Shown: piece after piece, positions 13,201 to 22,050 of the stretch
Layout of the letters: every line of letters starts with the position of its first letter
Position numbering within the stretch: position 1 is the stretch's first letter
Origin: Protonemura montana
Lineage: Eukaryota > Arthropoda > Insecta > Plecoptera > Nemouridae
Direction: 5' to 3'
Length of the DNA: 64,000 nt
Assembly (NCBI GenBank): GCA_947568835.1
Contig: OX387610.1
Location: 13,621,001-13,685,000 of the forward strand
Program-made: the position numbers and the translations under genes
Notes under the pieces: generated by a model
What the model saw: only the letters and a program-made list of their open reading frames with translations
Databases searched by the model: none
Told to the model about the DNA's origin: nothing

Positions 13201-16200
13201 CCCAGAGACAATCCTAGCGACAAGCCTTCCTGGTTTGTGGTATTCTTTGATTTACCCCAACCACCCCAGTCAAGTCTGACACTCATAACGGAGGCAATAT
13301 TACCAATATTTGCAAACATTAGACAGGACTTTGGGTATTCTATTCCAGTAATCACTACTCCAAACATGGTAAGAGCACTGCCAAATGCTCTAAAGAATCA
13401 TTCTACTTTTTAAAATATTTACTTTCAAATGTTCTGGTATTCTCTATCATTTTTATCATTTTCGCACTGCCCTACCAAAACCACGTAAAAAAGTACCATT
13501 TAAAAGCCCTATTCATTGTTTCCTATGGCTTTTTTGACATAAATGGATTTAGATGACAGTGATTTGGAATCTTCTATTGGAATGTATTTTAACTGCCATC
13601 CTCTGTATAGTAAAACTAATTTTTTGTTATAGATACACAGTTGAAATTGTTTTTTATTTTTTTTTGTTTCCCTGTCGTTCTGTTTTTTCCTGCCAATTGA
13701 CCCCAGAGTGCACTGTCTACAAACAACCCTCACAACTCTTGTAATTCCACTACCAAAGCACACATTTGAGACTGGACCCAAGCGTCTAACTTATATAATC
13801 TTTGTTAGGGCAGACTCGTCCGCTGGCGCCGTCTCCGAGTCCAATACCGCCGGGCAAGGGCTTACCAGTTTCGGCAAGGTATTTACAAGAGTGGCAACAT
13901 ACATTATTTAAACTCTTAGAAGGTTTGGATGGAGGGCCAATCAAAACTTTGACACATTAGACGTGTTTTACCAGGGAACATTTGTGTTGCTTGCTAGAAT
14001 ACATCTCTTTAAAACCTGATTGAATGGATAGCGGGTTTTATAGGCGTGCTTATATATGGCTCATTTTGTGAATGATATTTTAAACCTTAAATCAAAGCTA
14101 ATACCCAGGTAACAAATGAGTTCACCGACGTTAAAAAACACTGCGCTAGGTCAGGTATTGGATGGGTGACCACTGACCATCACACACATGACCAGTTCTG
14201 TTCGGGAGAGAGGTTGGAGGGATGCAAGTTTACAAACACTGCGCTGGGTCAGGTATTGGATGGGTGACCATCATACACATGACCAATTCTGCTCAGAAGA
14301 GAGGTTGGAGGGATGAAAATTACTACAACTTCACTCGCCTTGCTTATCAACCTCTTGACAGCATGGATTTGTGGAGAAATCCTGTTGTTCGCGTTGTGCA
14401 GTCCTTCGGAAGGGACGTTAAGCCGGTGGTCCCCTTGGTGCTCTTCGACAGTAGGCTACCTGCCGCACCGGCTTTCCCCTCCACACTTCTAGTCTAGATT
14501 GGGTTCATCATTAGGTTCATCATCATCCACTCATTCACCGACGTCATTAGACCAGTGCCGCATGGCCAGATGTCAAAACAGTGCGTCGTTAAACACCAAC
14601 AGTCAATCAACAAATGAGTTTGATTGAATTTATGACCAGTTTAACAATCATCAGTTAAGAAAACTACCGGAGGTTGATCTGATTGGCTGTGGCCTTAGAG
14701 ATGAGTCTCCAACTGGCAGGTATCCCCTTCACCGGTCTCATTAAAAGGTGTCCTGAACCGGTTTCGAGTTGTGAAGATGGCGAAACTTTATTTCTAGAAA
14801 CAAAAAACAACAAAATCCAAATTATCTTTTTCATATTTACCAAGATTTCATACTCAATAATGGTGCACTGTAGCTCAAAATGAGTTAATATTAGCAATAT
14901 TTCAACAAATGCCATCATTGAAACAAATCCCATCTTATTTTATTATTAGGAACACCATAACCGTCTCAAAAATTGATGCTCAAACGGGCACTCGAACCCC
15001 GATCTCCACCTGTCGCGGGTGTTGCTTTAACCAATTGAGCAAATTGGACCCCGATCTCTACCTGTCGCGGGTGTTGCTCTAACCAATTGAGCTACTTGGG
15101 TTAGAGCTTTTGAGCTTTTACATTGAGCTTTTTGAGACGATTTTATTGTATTTGATGAGAATGAATGAATGAGAATGAGAATGGCATCAATTTTTGAGAC
15201 GGTTATAGTGTCTATAATAAAAATACCCCGCGCATTGCAAGCGTTTGCAATTTAAATAAGATTTCATCTAAACTCAAGCTTAAATTTCTTTTATAAATTC
15301 AGTAACGGATGCTGGACTCAGGTATTTGTCCTAAATTAGGGACTAAACAGCATTGGTTACAACTTTCTCTGTTTGGTCCTAGATTGTGGTCCACGAGATG
15401 AACCGGCTGGGGATGCTGGTAGATCTGTCACATTCCTCGTTGGACACTGTCATGGCCACGTTGGAAACTACAAAGAGTCCCGTCATGTTCTCACACTCCT
15501 CCGCTCAAGCGTTATGCAACACGACGAGGAACGTACCGGACTCCGTTCTCAAATTAGTGGTGAGTTTTTAATAATAATTATTATTATTATAATAATTATT
15601 TTACTATCACTATTGACCGTTTTGGTTTGCGACATGTCAGGGGTATTAACTACAATCTACATATAAACTAATTTACACATTACTTCTATTCAAAAATAGC
15701 TTAGTCGAGAATTATTCGTCTGATTTTTTACATTTCAAGTCATATGGTAAAAATTTAAACAATTTAATTCCATAGGAAATAGGTCTTTTGTTTAAAACAT
15801 CAGTCTTTAGGTTTTACACATTACTAAATATTCTAAGATGATATTCGCGTTCTATGTCATCCAAATCTTTGACAGTGCTTATAATAATAATAATAATAAT
15901 AATAATTTGTTCATTGTCATATGAAACATATACACGTTATTTCGACACTCAGTTTCTTAAAATTAAATATTACAATAATGTTTGACGGAATAAAAACATC
16001 TCTCATTATTGGAAACTGTTTTATGCTATTTCTTAGCGCCTGTCCTTTCTTTGCCTTGATTTACTTAGGTAGAGCATTGAACAGTTTTGCATCTGCAAAA
16101 TCTGAATCTTTCTTTGATTGTTCTGGTTTCATTTTCTTTAGTTAAAAATTTCCCTGTGTCCTTGTCTTACAGTTAAAATCATTATCATAATTTGGTAAAT

Positions 16201-19200
16201 TGTCTAATTTATACCTACTATAGCATTATAAATAGTATATAGGCAAGGAATCGTCATAATTTTCAAACGCTTAAAAATTGGCCTGCAATTATGTGTAGCA
16301 TATATAACAGTTGAATAAACGTAGAGGCAAGGCAGTGGTAGAATTTTATATTTCTGAAATAATGGTTTTGTAGAGTCCTGGATTTACCAGGATCAGTGGG
16401 ATTGAAGCTGGCATTTGCCAAATATTGCATTTGTATAGGAAAATATTCAATCCATTCTGTTTACCTCTCGATTCATTACCATTGCGTTATTATTCATTAT
16501 ACTTTTATTAATTTAGCACAAGCACTATTGCAAAGGTAATACAATTGATATAAAAATTAAAAGAAGATTGTTAACATTGTCAATATTTAGGTGCATCCAT
16601 GCTCATTGAATTCTTATGTGACACCAACTCATAATTTCCTATAGTTTTAAACATTTTCCTTGTAAACACACCTACTCAACACTACAAAGGACTGGTATTT
16701 TCTTTGTTCTTGCCTGTGAACGTGTTATTGTCAATGCTTTCGACGTTGACAGGCCCAGAACGGTGGTCTCGTGATGGTCAGCTTCTACAGCGACTTCCTA
16801 ACGTGCTCGACCTCGTCGAAAATGGCTGACGTTATCAGTAAGTCAGCTATAATCAATAATTGAATCGCAGCATTATCACCATCCCATGTGGTCTAGTGGC
16901 TAGGATAGCTGGCTTTCACCCAGCAGGCCCGGGTTCGATTCCCGGCATGGGAAGCTACTTTTTGGAATATTTTTTCAACGTGTAAGGCAAGTAGCGCAAT
17001 TCTTTTGATATCTTTGATCGTAATTTGTACTTTCCCGAACGACTTCACAACAATACGATGCTCTAAATCACCAAACTTCATCTTAACTTGGTTTAATCTT
17101 AGTTGTGAAGTCAAATGTATTTTTACAGATTTTCTGATGAAAGGATGAAATTGACATAGATGTTTAAAAAAAAAGAGGTGTCGATTTGTATTCAAATTTA
17201 TTGAATTTTCAAGAAGGCACTGTTAGTATTTTTGTCAACCATCAAACAAAAGTGAACTCAATGTGAAACAAAAATTGTGAACGTAATAAAAGTGGAGATG
17301 TCAAATGTTTAAAGTTGAAGTGTGACAAATGGAGACTTAAATTCTGACCGCTTTTCGATTCGACAATAAATAATGACAGAAACAAAACCCTAACGCGTTT
17401 ATGTTTCAAAATATTTCCATTTCATTTAAACTCTGTGGTAAAAACTTCATCATGCTCGCAGTGTTTCTCTGGCATAGGTATTTACTAGGAAGCTGAAACC
17501 AGCCAGCGAATGATGGTAAAGAAGCTAGACTGGAATAATATGCAACTGAACCGGTATACGTACCCGGGACTCGGCCTCTTCTCCCTTTGAAGGAATCCCT
17601 TATCCCAACACGCAAAAACTGGAATATGTGTGTCCGGATAGCTCGGTTGGTATGTCCACCCGACCGGCAATTGGAAGGGCTCCGGGTTTGTATCCCGGTT
17701 CAGTTGCACATTGTTTCAGTCCATAGCTTTCTGTCCTTAATTATGCTCTTTTTACGAGCATTGCCTTAAATTACTTGCCTGGCGACTTTGCAAACTAATA
17801 CTGCTTTAAAGAATAGAAAAACTTGAACTGAAATCGTGTTTAAATCGTGTTTAAATCGTGTTTAAATCGTGTTTAAATCGTGTTTAAATCGTGTTTAAAT
17901 CGTGTTTATACCGTGTTTAAACCGTGTTTAAATCGTGTTTAAACCGTGTTTAAATCGTGTTTAAACCGTGTTTAAACCGTGTTTAAATCGTGTTTAAATC
18001 GTGTTTAAATCATGTTTAAACCGTGATTAGCTCGATGCTAGAGAGATCAGGTGTTAGTCAAATATTTCTTGCACATTCAACCAATTTTCCTCTTCATGAA
18101 TATGAATGCCCTTCCAAAAAATAGAGCTTTAAAAATGACAACTGTCTTCTGGAAACCAACAAGGAATAACGCTTGACATATACGTAGCTAACAATTGTTC
18201 CTGAAACGTCCTAATTTATTGTGTTTTTCATTGGATGGGCGAAACATTTCAATGTCGAGAGCTGCTATTTAAGAAGAGGTCACTGCTTGGTTGATACGCA
18301 AAACAACTGGCAGAAGTTACAACAAATTCACTGATCCAGACATTGTGTAGTCTTACGAAGTTCAAAACGACGCAACTGATGTATGCTTGTTTTGTAATGT
18401 TTAACGACGCATTGACCAACGAACTCTGTGCTCACCTTGATGCGTCTGATTTGTACAGATCACGTGACCTACATCCGTGACGTGGCGGGGGAAGATCACG
18501 TGGGCCTAGGTGCTGGCTTTGACGGGATAAACAGGTGAGTTTCTACTAGCGCTTGACCGCTCAGCTAGCGCTCGACCGCTCAGTTAGCGCTCGACCGCTC
18601 AGCTAGCGCTTGACCGCTCAGCTAGCGCTTGACCGCTCAGCTAGCGCTTGACCGCTCAGTTAGCGCTCAACTGCTTTGTAAGCTCTTGACCACACCAAAC
18701 TGAACGGTTTGGCGTTTTTGAAATCACCGGTTCTTATGAGATCACCGAAGCTAAGCAACACTGTGCTGGGTCAGGTATTGGATGGGTGACCATCATACAC
18801 ATGACCAGTTCTGTTCGGGAGAGAGGTTGGAGGGATGAAAGTAAAGCAACATTGCGCTGGGTCAGGTTTTGGATGGGTGACTATCATACACATGACCAGT
18901 TCTGTTCGGGAGAGAGGTTGGAGGGATGAAAGTTATGCAACACTGCGCTGGGTCAGGTATTGGATGGGTGACCATCATACACATGACCAGTTCTGTTCGG
19001 GAGAGAGAGGTTGGAGAGATGAAAGTTAAGCAACACTGCGCTGAGTCAGGTATTGGATGGGTGACCATCATACACATGACCAGTTCTGTTCGGGAGAGAG
19101 GTTGGAGGGATGAAAGTTAATACAGCAACTCCATTTGCCTTGCTTATCAACATCTCGACAGCGTAGATAATGTCGCGGGTGTTGCTCAAATTTGCTCATC

Positions 19201-20832
19201 AAAAACACTTAAATCGTCTCAAAATTGATGTTTCCAAGCAGCTTAATTGATAAAAGAGCAACACATCCGACAGGTGGAGATCGGGATTTGATTCCCCTAT
19301 TTATGGGCATCAATTTTTGAAGGGTTATTGATATTTCTTATAAAAAAAAAAACTGAAAAGTTTGCTATTTCGTTAAGTTTTCCTCAGATAAGTCTTACCT
19401 GAAGTCGTGCGTTTTGTAATTTCTTCTAACTGAGTTAATTTCTAACAAAGGCTATATAATGGCTTACCTGAGGAGATTAAGACATTGAATTTGATACAAT
19501 TTAAGACTAAACTTCGACAGATTCTTACTCAAAATATATTTTATCGCATTCAAGAATTTAAATAACATTTTGGTATTTAATTTGTAATGATTGTATATAT
19601 ATTTTTATTTTATTTTTATGTTTATGTTAAACCATGTCTTGCACATCATTTTTTATTTTAAAGACAATAAAAAATTACTTACTTACTTACTTAATTTCTT
19701 GCAGGGTACCCGTAGGACTGGAGGATGTGTCACGGTACCCGTTCTTGCTCGCCGAGCTGCTCAGATCCAGAACATGGACGATGAGCCAAGTGGAAAAACT
19801 GGCCGGAAAAAACTTCCTCAGAGTTTTCCGACGCGTGGAAAAGGTGAACAACCGTGTTTTTGTAGTATTTTTAAGACAATGACATTCAATTTTTTACTTT
19901 TCTTTTTTCCTGATGGCTTCATTGGCTTCATTGCAGATCATCTTTAAACATGGACGACCACAGATCTTGATTTAAATAAAAACCTATCAGATTTTAAGGG
20001 TTAACGTTGCAAAAACGCTGTGAGGTCGGCCATTTTGACAAGTGTTCCTAAAGTCAGTTTAACTGTAGACTATTCTGATAAGTAAAGTTACTAATCTAAG
20101 TCGGATGTGGCTTCTTGCAATCGTCTGTCCATTTCCTGCTTTTGCTCGATGATTCCCAGAAAACAGATATTTCAACTGTTAACGCATCATTTGCTGTTGG
20201 AAATCGCATTCCTTATTTTGCTGTCAACGACATTTTCAGGAAATTCCCGAAAAAAAACATACAATTATTAGAAATGTGTCACCTTAACAATTTCGACTGA
20301 TAATCTCTGTAAATTGATTGATAATAATCTTAATATGTATTTGCAAATCATGCCAAAAAGTCACCTAGATGAGCTATTTGAAAGTTATTTTTCCCACAAT
20401 TTGTGTAAATCCAAGCTAAGGAGTGCTTAAAAGTTGGGCCGAAAGTAATTTGCATCTAAATCATTCATTCTAAATAATAACACAAAAAAACCACACATAG
20501 ATAAGATCTTTGAAACGTCTTACCACAATAAAGCGAGGGTCAGAAATACTATTAATTAAAACTTTAAAGTAATTTCAAAGAGTTCCTTTATAGAAAAATA
20601 CTGCTCTCTATCCAGATCAAAATAAAAAATAAAAAATAAAAAGAGCACGGTATTAATAAATTAAATTATGATTCTGCGAGATGGTATTTCACAATAAAGT
20701 GAAATTAAAGTGTTACTATTGTTTCAGGTCAAAGAAGAGTTAAAAAGATTAGCGACAGATCCCTACGAAGATTGGATCCCGCCTGGCGACCTCAAGGAGT
20801 TGAACAAAGACGGCTGTTTAGCTGGCCGATGA
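1112..20832 (+). CDS. Membrane dipeptidase A (M19), 3' ten coding exons
   Basis: Zinc-dependent dipeptidase of the renal dipeptidase family (M19), which hydrolyses dipeptides and in animals also cystinyl-bis-glycine and leukotriene D4. Exons: 1112-1280, 4324-4480, 5798-5927, 11357-11507, 13809-13878, 15383-15559, 16753-16837, 18459-18534, 19705-19843, 20728-20832; all introns are GT-AG. Counting from Met at 1144 the product is 408 residues. It has the metal ligands H47 and D49 (HND), E159 (VEGGH), H232 (DLSH) and H253 (FSHSS), the substrate His H186 (TLTH), Arg R264 and catalytic Asp D324. Spacings agree with human DPEP1. Residues about 1-17 are hydrophobic and are followed by RLRR, which suggests a signal anchor; there is no C-terminal hydrophobic tail, so no GPI anchor. 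The first exon opens at an acceptor site in frame, so an upstream exon may lie outside the window. One N-glycosylation site (NFT, N66) is present. Family assignment is firm; the N-terminus is uncertain. Confidence 0.93.
1369..1768. mobile_element. Foldback (MITE-like) element
   Basis: Two inverted arms of about 155 bp (1370-1525 and 1615-1768) enclose a spacer of about 90 bp. Matching blocks include GCAGAGTACCGGAACATCACG and its complement, and CAACGTCAATGTTACAGTC and its complement. The spacer shares a segment (ATCGTTGAGGTAAACATTGAT) with the dispersed elements at 3.75 and 62.5 kb. No coding capacity. It begins 90 bp after the donor of exon 1. Confidence 0.75.
1769..3735 (+). other. Dipeptidase A intron 1, no gene seen
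   Basis: AT-rich intronic sequence. A stretch of about 50 bp at 2208-2260 (TTGTTTTCCAATTTACAGCG...) repeats 1028-1080 just upstream of exon 1. I see no exon, RNA gene or clear mobile element in the rest. Confidence 0.5.
3740..4050 (+). mobile_element. Dispersed element of the GAGCAAACGAGGCCGG family
   Basis: Carries CTGCTGAGCAAACGAGGCCGG, then GGTAGGTGCCACCCGATGACGC, then ATCAATCGTTGAGGTTAGCATT and AAAGATTAATTGAGTGTAAACC. The same order of blocks occurs at 9.74-10.59, 28.49-28.87 and 62.5-62.85 kb. No ORF; probably a non-autonomous DNA transposon. Confidence 0.6.
4324..4480 (+). CDS. Dipeptidase A exon 2 (HND metal ligands)
   Basis: Starts after acceptor GAGGTAG and ends before GTATAG. Encodes [10 protein letters not shown] to RAGMVGAQ. 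It holds the first two metal ligands (H47, D49) and an N-glycosylation site. Phase 2 in, phase 0 out. Confidence 0.92.
4481..5797 (+). other. Dipeptidase A intron 2, no gene seen
   Basis: AT-rich intron. ORFs here show no family similarity and no splice context. No repeat family identified. Confidence 0.5.
5798..5927 (+). CDS. Dipeptidase A exon 3
   Basis: Acceptor CTTTCAG, donor GTCAGT. Encodes [20 protein letters not shown] and the following helix, the segment between the HND motif and the VEGGH motif. Closely parallels exon 3 of copy B. Phase 0 in, 1 out. Confidence 0.92.
5928..7747 (+). other. Dipeptidase A intron 3, 5' part
   Basis: Mostly AT-rich and featureless. A fragment at 6475-6560 (GAGCTGAAACCAGCAAGCGA, then AAATATGCCACTGAAC) resembles 17,488-17,560, so it is an old copy of the repeat that precedes the tRNA-like element at 17.6 kb. 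It has no tRNA-like part here. Confidence 0.45.
7748..7900. mobile_element. tRNA-foldback element, core deleted
   Basis: The left arm (ATTTAAATTGCAAACGCTTGC, then CAACACTATAACCGTCTC) is followed by only about 25 bp and then the inverted right arm (GGGCATCAATTTTTGAGACGG, then GTGTTGATAATAATAAAA). This is the arms-only form of the foldback that elsewhere encloses a tRNA-like core. Confidence 0.7.
8690..8882 (+). mobile_element. tRNA-foldback element with tRNA-like core
   Basis: A core on the + strand (about 8766-8838) has the A-box-like AGTAGCTCAATGG and the B-box-like GGGGTTCGAGTCC, and is flanked on the right by the inverted arm ending in TAATAATAAAAT. The anticodon loop lacks U33 and the element has no long ORF. 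The left outer arm is missing. Confidence 0.7.
8883..9739 (+). other. Intron 3, middle part, no gene seen
   Basis: AT-rich with pyrimidine-rich stretches (9120-9330). The 153-residue open frame at 9337-9798 shows no recognisable domain and runs into a dispersed repeat, so I do not call it a gene. Confidence 0.45.
9742..10590 (+). mobile_element. Dispersed GAGCAAACGAGGCCGG-family element, interrupted
   Basis: Starts with AGAGAGCCAGCGTTAATG and CTGCTGAGCAAACGAGGCCGG. The second conserved half (AAAGATTAATTGAGAGTGAACC) appears only near 10,457, so about 600 bp of unrelated sequence seems inserted between the halves. Confidence 0.5.
10900..11335 (+). mobile_element. 5S-derived SINE, one unit, near full length
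   Basis: The head reads AACGGTTTGGCGTATTTGAA, then CACCGGTTCTCGTGAGATCA, then the 5S box A-like GAAGCTAAGCAACAC. It continues through the body to the tail (GTGCGTCGTTGAACACCACA). It ends only about 20 bp before the acceptor of exon 4, so it forms most of the 3' end of that intron. Confidence 0.85.
11357..11507 (+). CDS. Dipeptidase A exon 4 (VEGGH and TLTH)
   Basis: Acceptor TTTTGCAG, donor GTGAGC. Encodes [20 protein letters not shown] onward to THTCHTPW, with bridging metal ligand E159 and substrate-binding H186, 27 residues apart as in human DPEP1. Phase 1 in, 2 out. Confidence 0.95.
11508..13808 (+). other. Dipeptidase A intron 4, no gene seen
   Basis: AT-rich intronic sequence of 2.3 kb. 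No RNA gene, array or known repeat family recognised. Small open frames here lack family similarity. Confidence 0.5.
13809..13878 (+). CDS. Dipeptidase A exon 5
   Basis: Acceptor TTTGTTAG, donor GTATTT. Encodes the short loop [23 protein letters not shown] after the THTCHTPW motif; the split codon restores Trp. 70 bp versus 73 bp in copy B. Confidence 0.88.
14124..14605 (+). mobile_element. 5S-derived SINE, 2 units
   Basis: Two 91-bp units with 5S box C-like motifs, then the complete SINE body and tail (CATTAGACCAGTGCCGCATG, GTGCGTCGTTAAACACCA). The first unit has a small local duplication (GACCACTGACCATCAC). The 5' head is truncated. Confidence 0.8.
14936..15275 (-). mobile_element. tRNA-foldback element with duplicated core
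   Basis: Both inverted arms are present (CACCATAACCGTCTCAAAAA on the left, GACGGTTATAGTG...CCCCGCGCATTGCAAGCG on the right). The core is on the minus strand and is present twice in tandem: CGATCTCCACCTGTCGCGGG near 14,999 and CGATCTCTACCTGTCGCGGG near 15,052, each followed by AACCAATTGAGC. About 52 bp of tRNA-like core has been duplicated. Confidence 0.75.
15383..15559 (+). CDS. Dipeptidase A exon 6 (two His ligands)
   Basis: Acceptor GGTCCTAG, donor GTGAGT. Encodes [19 protein letters not shown] to [10 protein letters not shown]. Holds metal ligands H232 and H253, 21 residues apart, and R264, which by homology binds the substrate carboxylate. 177 bp, the same length as in copy B; phase 0 on both sides. 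Confidence 0.95.
15560..16752 (+). repeat. Dipeptidase A intron 6, simple repeats
   Basis: AT-rich intron with an ATT/TAA microsatellite at 15,568-15,600 and a (TAA)n run at about 15,882-15,905. No gene seen in the remaining sequence. Confidence 0.55.
16753..16837 (+). CDS. Dipeptidase A exon 7
   Basis: Acceptor TTGACAG, donor GTAAGT. Encodes [28 protein letters not shown]. This is the beta-strand after the His ligands (GLVMV.FYS in both copies). Phase 0 in, 1 out. Confidence 0.92.
16882..16953 (+). tRNA. tRNA-Glu (anticodon UUC)
   Basis: A 72-nt gene with a full cloverleaf: acceptor stem TCCCATG/CATGGGA, D-arm GGTCTAGTGGCTAGGA, anticodon stem GCTGG/CCAGC with loop CTTTCAC (anticodon TTC, U33 present), T-arm CCGGG-TTCGATT-CCCGG and discriminator A. 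A T-run at 16,959-16,963 is a Pol III terminator. It lies in intron 7 of dipeptidase A in the same orientation. Every stem pairs perfectly, unlike the tRNA-like repeats in this window, so it is probably a functional gene. Confidence 0.95.
16959..16963 (+). terminator. Pol III terminator of tRNA-Glu
   Basis: A run of five T residues six bases after the tRNA 3' end, the usual Pol III stop signal. Confidence 0.7.
16964..17480 (+). other. Intron 7, no gene seen
   Basis: AT-rich intronic sequence between the tRNA-Glu gene and the next repeat. The minus-strand open frame here includes the complement of the tRNA and is not a gene. Confidence 0.5.
17485..17715 (+). mobile_element. tRNA-related repeat, family C, copy 1
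   Basis: The leader (CTCGGCCTCTTC, ATCCCTTATCCCA) and a tRNA-like block at about 17,635-17,710 match a second copy at 43.2 kb. The block has the A-box-like TAGCTCGGTTGG and the B-box-like GGGTTTGTATCCC. The anticodon-arm-like CCGACCGGCAATTGG carries GGC but lacks U33. Probably a SINE or decayed tRNA copy. Confidence 0.65.
17831..18029 (+). repeat. 11-bp minisatellite, about 18 copies
   Basis: Unit AAATCGTGTTT, with AAACCGTGTTT variants, repeated head to tail in intron 7 of dipeptidase A, about 430 bp before exon 8. The array is quite uniform, so it is young. Confidence 0.9.
18459..18534 (+). CDS. Dipeptidase A exon 8 (catalytic Asp)
   Basis: Acceptor TTGTACAG, donor GTGAGT. Encodes [26 protein letters not shown]324 matches catalytic D288 of human DPEP1. 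The human GGDFDG and copy B GGDYDG become AGFDG-type (GAGFDG) here, so the first Asp of the DxD pair is Gly. Phase 1 in, 2 out; 76 bp in both copies. Confidence 0.93.
18543..18682 (+). repeat. 19-bp minisatellite, about 7 copies
   Basis: Unit TAGCGCTTGACCGCTCAGC with T/C variation at two positions. It begins within about 10 bp of the donor site of exon 8, inside the region where splice enhancers and silencers often act. The last copies degenerate (CAACTGCTTTG). Confidence 0.9.
18704..19168 (+). mobile_element. 5S-derived SINE, 4 units, body truncated
   Basis: Head TGAACGGTTTGGCG, CACCGGTTCTTATGAGATCA, then four 91-bp units (starting near 18,750, 18,841, 18,932 and 19,025). The body stops after TCAACATCTCGACAGCGTAG, so the 3' half is missing. 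Confidence 0.82.
19196..19352 (+). mobile_element. tRNA-foldback element, decayed
   Basis: A degenerate + strand core (CAAGCAGCTTAATTGATAAAAGAGC... GGTGGAGATCGGGATTTGATTCCCC, interrupted here) lies between partial arms (AATCGTCTCAAAATTGATG and GGGCATCAATTTTTGAAGGG). It abuts the truncated 5S-SINE. Confidence 0.6.
19705..19843 (+). CDS. Dipeptidase A exon 9
   Basis: Acceptor TTTCTTGCAG, donor GTGAAC. Encodes [20 protein letters not shown] to [11 protein letters not shown], the C-terminal helices typical of M19 enzymes (GLEDVSKYP and NLLRVF motifs). Phase 2 in, 0 out. Confidence 0.95.
19844..20727 (+). other. Dipeptidase A intron 9, no gene seen
   Basis: AT-rich intron, no repeat family or RNA gene recognised. 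Confidence 0.5.
20728..20832 (+). CDS. Dipeptidase A last coding exon
   Basis: Acceptor TTGTTTCAG; TGA stop at 20,830-20,832. Encodes [34 protein letters not shown]. The protein stops where GPI-anchored relatives continue into a hydrophobic tail. Confidence 0.9.
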   Translation, partial: VKEELKRLATDPYEDWIPPGDLKELNKDGCLAGR

Positions 20833-20844
20833 CCGAACTAGACC

Positions 20845-21041
20845 AATAAACACTAAATCGACGCAAAGTTACAATTTTATGTAATTACCCTCGAGAATTC
20901 ACCACCACGTTAATTATTTATTAAAAAAAAACGTTTAAATCGATCGAATTGTTTGATATGTGTTCCATTTTTTTTTAGATTGTATTCGGAGAGTTGCCTG
21001 TTAAAGAATTGATCTATTACCATTTATTACTCGTCAATAAA
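20845..21041 (+). promoter_or_regulatory. Dipeptidase A poly(A) signals
   Basis: AATAAA at 20,845-20,850, only 13 nt after the stop, and again at 21,036-21,041. The second is the more usual distance for a 3'UTR. Confidence 0.5.
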
Positions 21042-21970
21042 TCGTGATTCGTAAATAAACTTTATCTTGCAATCACGAAATGAACGCACTATAATTTTGT
21101 ATGACATGCGATTATTTGTGAACGCCGTCCACCGCAATAATTTGTACAGATCAAAATCACGACTATCTATCGTGAATTTAATTGCCATTTATGCTTAGAT
21201 CCTCTGGGGAATAGATTCCTCGCAAAGCCACGGAAGTTTTAGAACAAATTCTTCAACAGTCATTATCCTTAAAAATTTGCTTCGGGCACAACATCGTTAG
21301 TCTAACCCTATAGCAACAACATAATTAACCAAAAGTTTTCACGCTAAATAATCTAGTGGCCTTGCCCGTCATAGTAACTACCTACTTGCATATACTTATC
21401 TTCTGGTTAGATACCTTAACGATTATTATTTATTACACTTTTTTAACCTAACATATTTTCAAATAATTTCTGGATAACGGTTTGGCAATGCCAGTCGGTC
21501 TACCCGAGTGCTAGTGGTATGGCGAACCCGCCAGTCAGTTTTCATTCTCCGTTCGGGAAGGATCGATCAACCGCTACCAGGTCCCTACGATCAACTAACC
21601 AGAAGTATCATCACGCGAATTAAATTATTTATAAATTCCCAGTTTTGTGCGTTTCATAAAAATACACCAATGAAATGACCGAGCAAGTGAGTCATCATGA
21701 AGCCATCAAACACTTTGTGCAGCGTCGCTGTCGAGCTGTGGTACAGTGAAATAGTTAAAGTGAATCGAAATTGTAAATTAAAGTGTCCTACTTGATATTT
21801 GCAAGTCAACAGTGTCATCGATATCTATCGTTTAAGCATTCTCACCGAGGAGAGGTCACACTTGTAAGATTGTGCGTTGCATAGACGTAAAATCCAGCGA
21901 AGCAAAGATAACAAACCGATTTTATTTGCTGTTATCAATACGTGAGCGTCACTTTTAAAAGGTTTATCCT
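21042..21970. other. Intergenic, possible extra promoter
   Basis: No gene seen. A TCAGTT initiator-like site occurs at 21,535-21,540, but its downstream DPE-like GATCG is off by one base from the exact +28 spacing, so I do not call it a promoter. Confidence 0.4.
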
Positions 21971-21975
21971 AACAT

Positions 21976-22009
21976 TCAGTTCTGAAGTGACGGTTTTAGG
22001 TCGGGGTTC
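21976..22009 (+). promoter_or_regulatory. Inr-DPE core promoter of the 296-aa gene
   Basis: TCAGTT initiator at 21,976-21,981 gives A+1 at 21,978. GGTTC lies at +28 to +32 (22,005-22,009) and fits the DPE consensus RGWYV at the required spacing. No TATA box at -30. The inferred 5'UTR exon follows directly. Confidence 0.6.
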
Positions 22010-22050
22010 CGTTCGGTTCAACTGGATCAACTTTAGAGAACTCGTTCAAG
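21978..22050 (+). other. Inferred 5'UTR exon of the 296-aa gene
   Basis: From the inferred start site to donor CAAG|GTAATT (22,051). It has no ATG. It would join the strong acceptor GTCATTTTCAG ending at 22,821. The exon 22,822-22,964 is also free of ATG up to the start codon. Inferred from sequence only. Confidence 0.55.

Noticed and set aside
21535..21565. Third Inr-DPE promoter
   Set aside because: TCAGTT is present, but the DPE-like GATCG starts one base off the required spacing, and the only nearby donor is weak.
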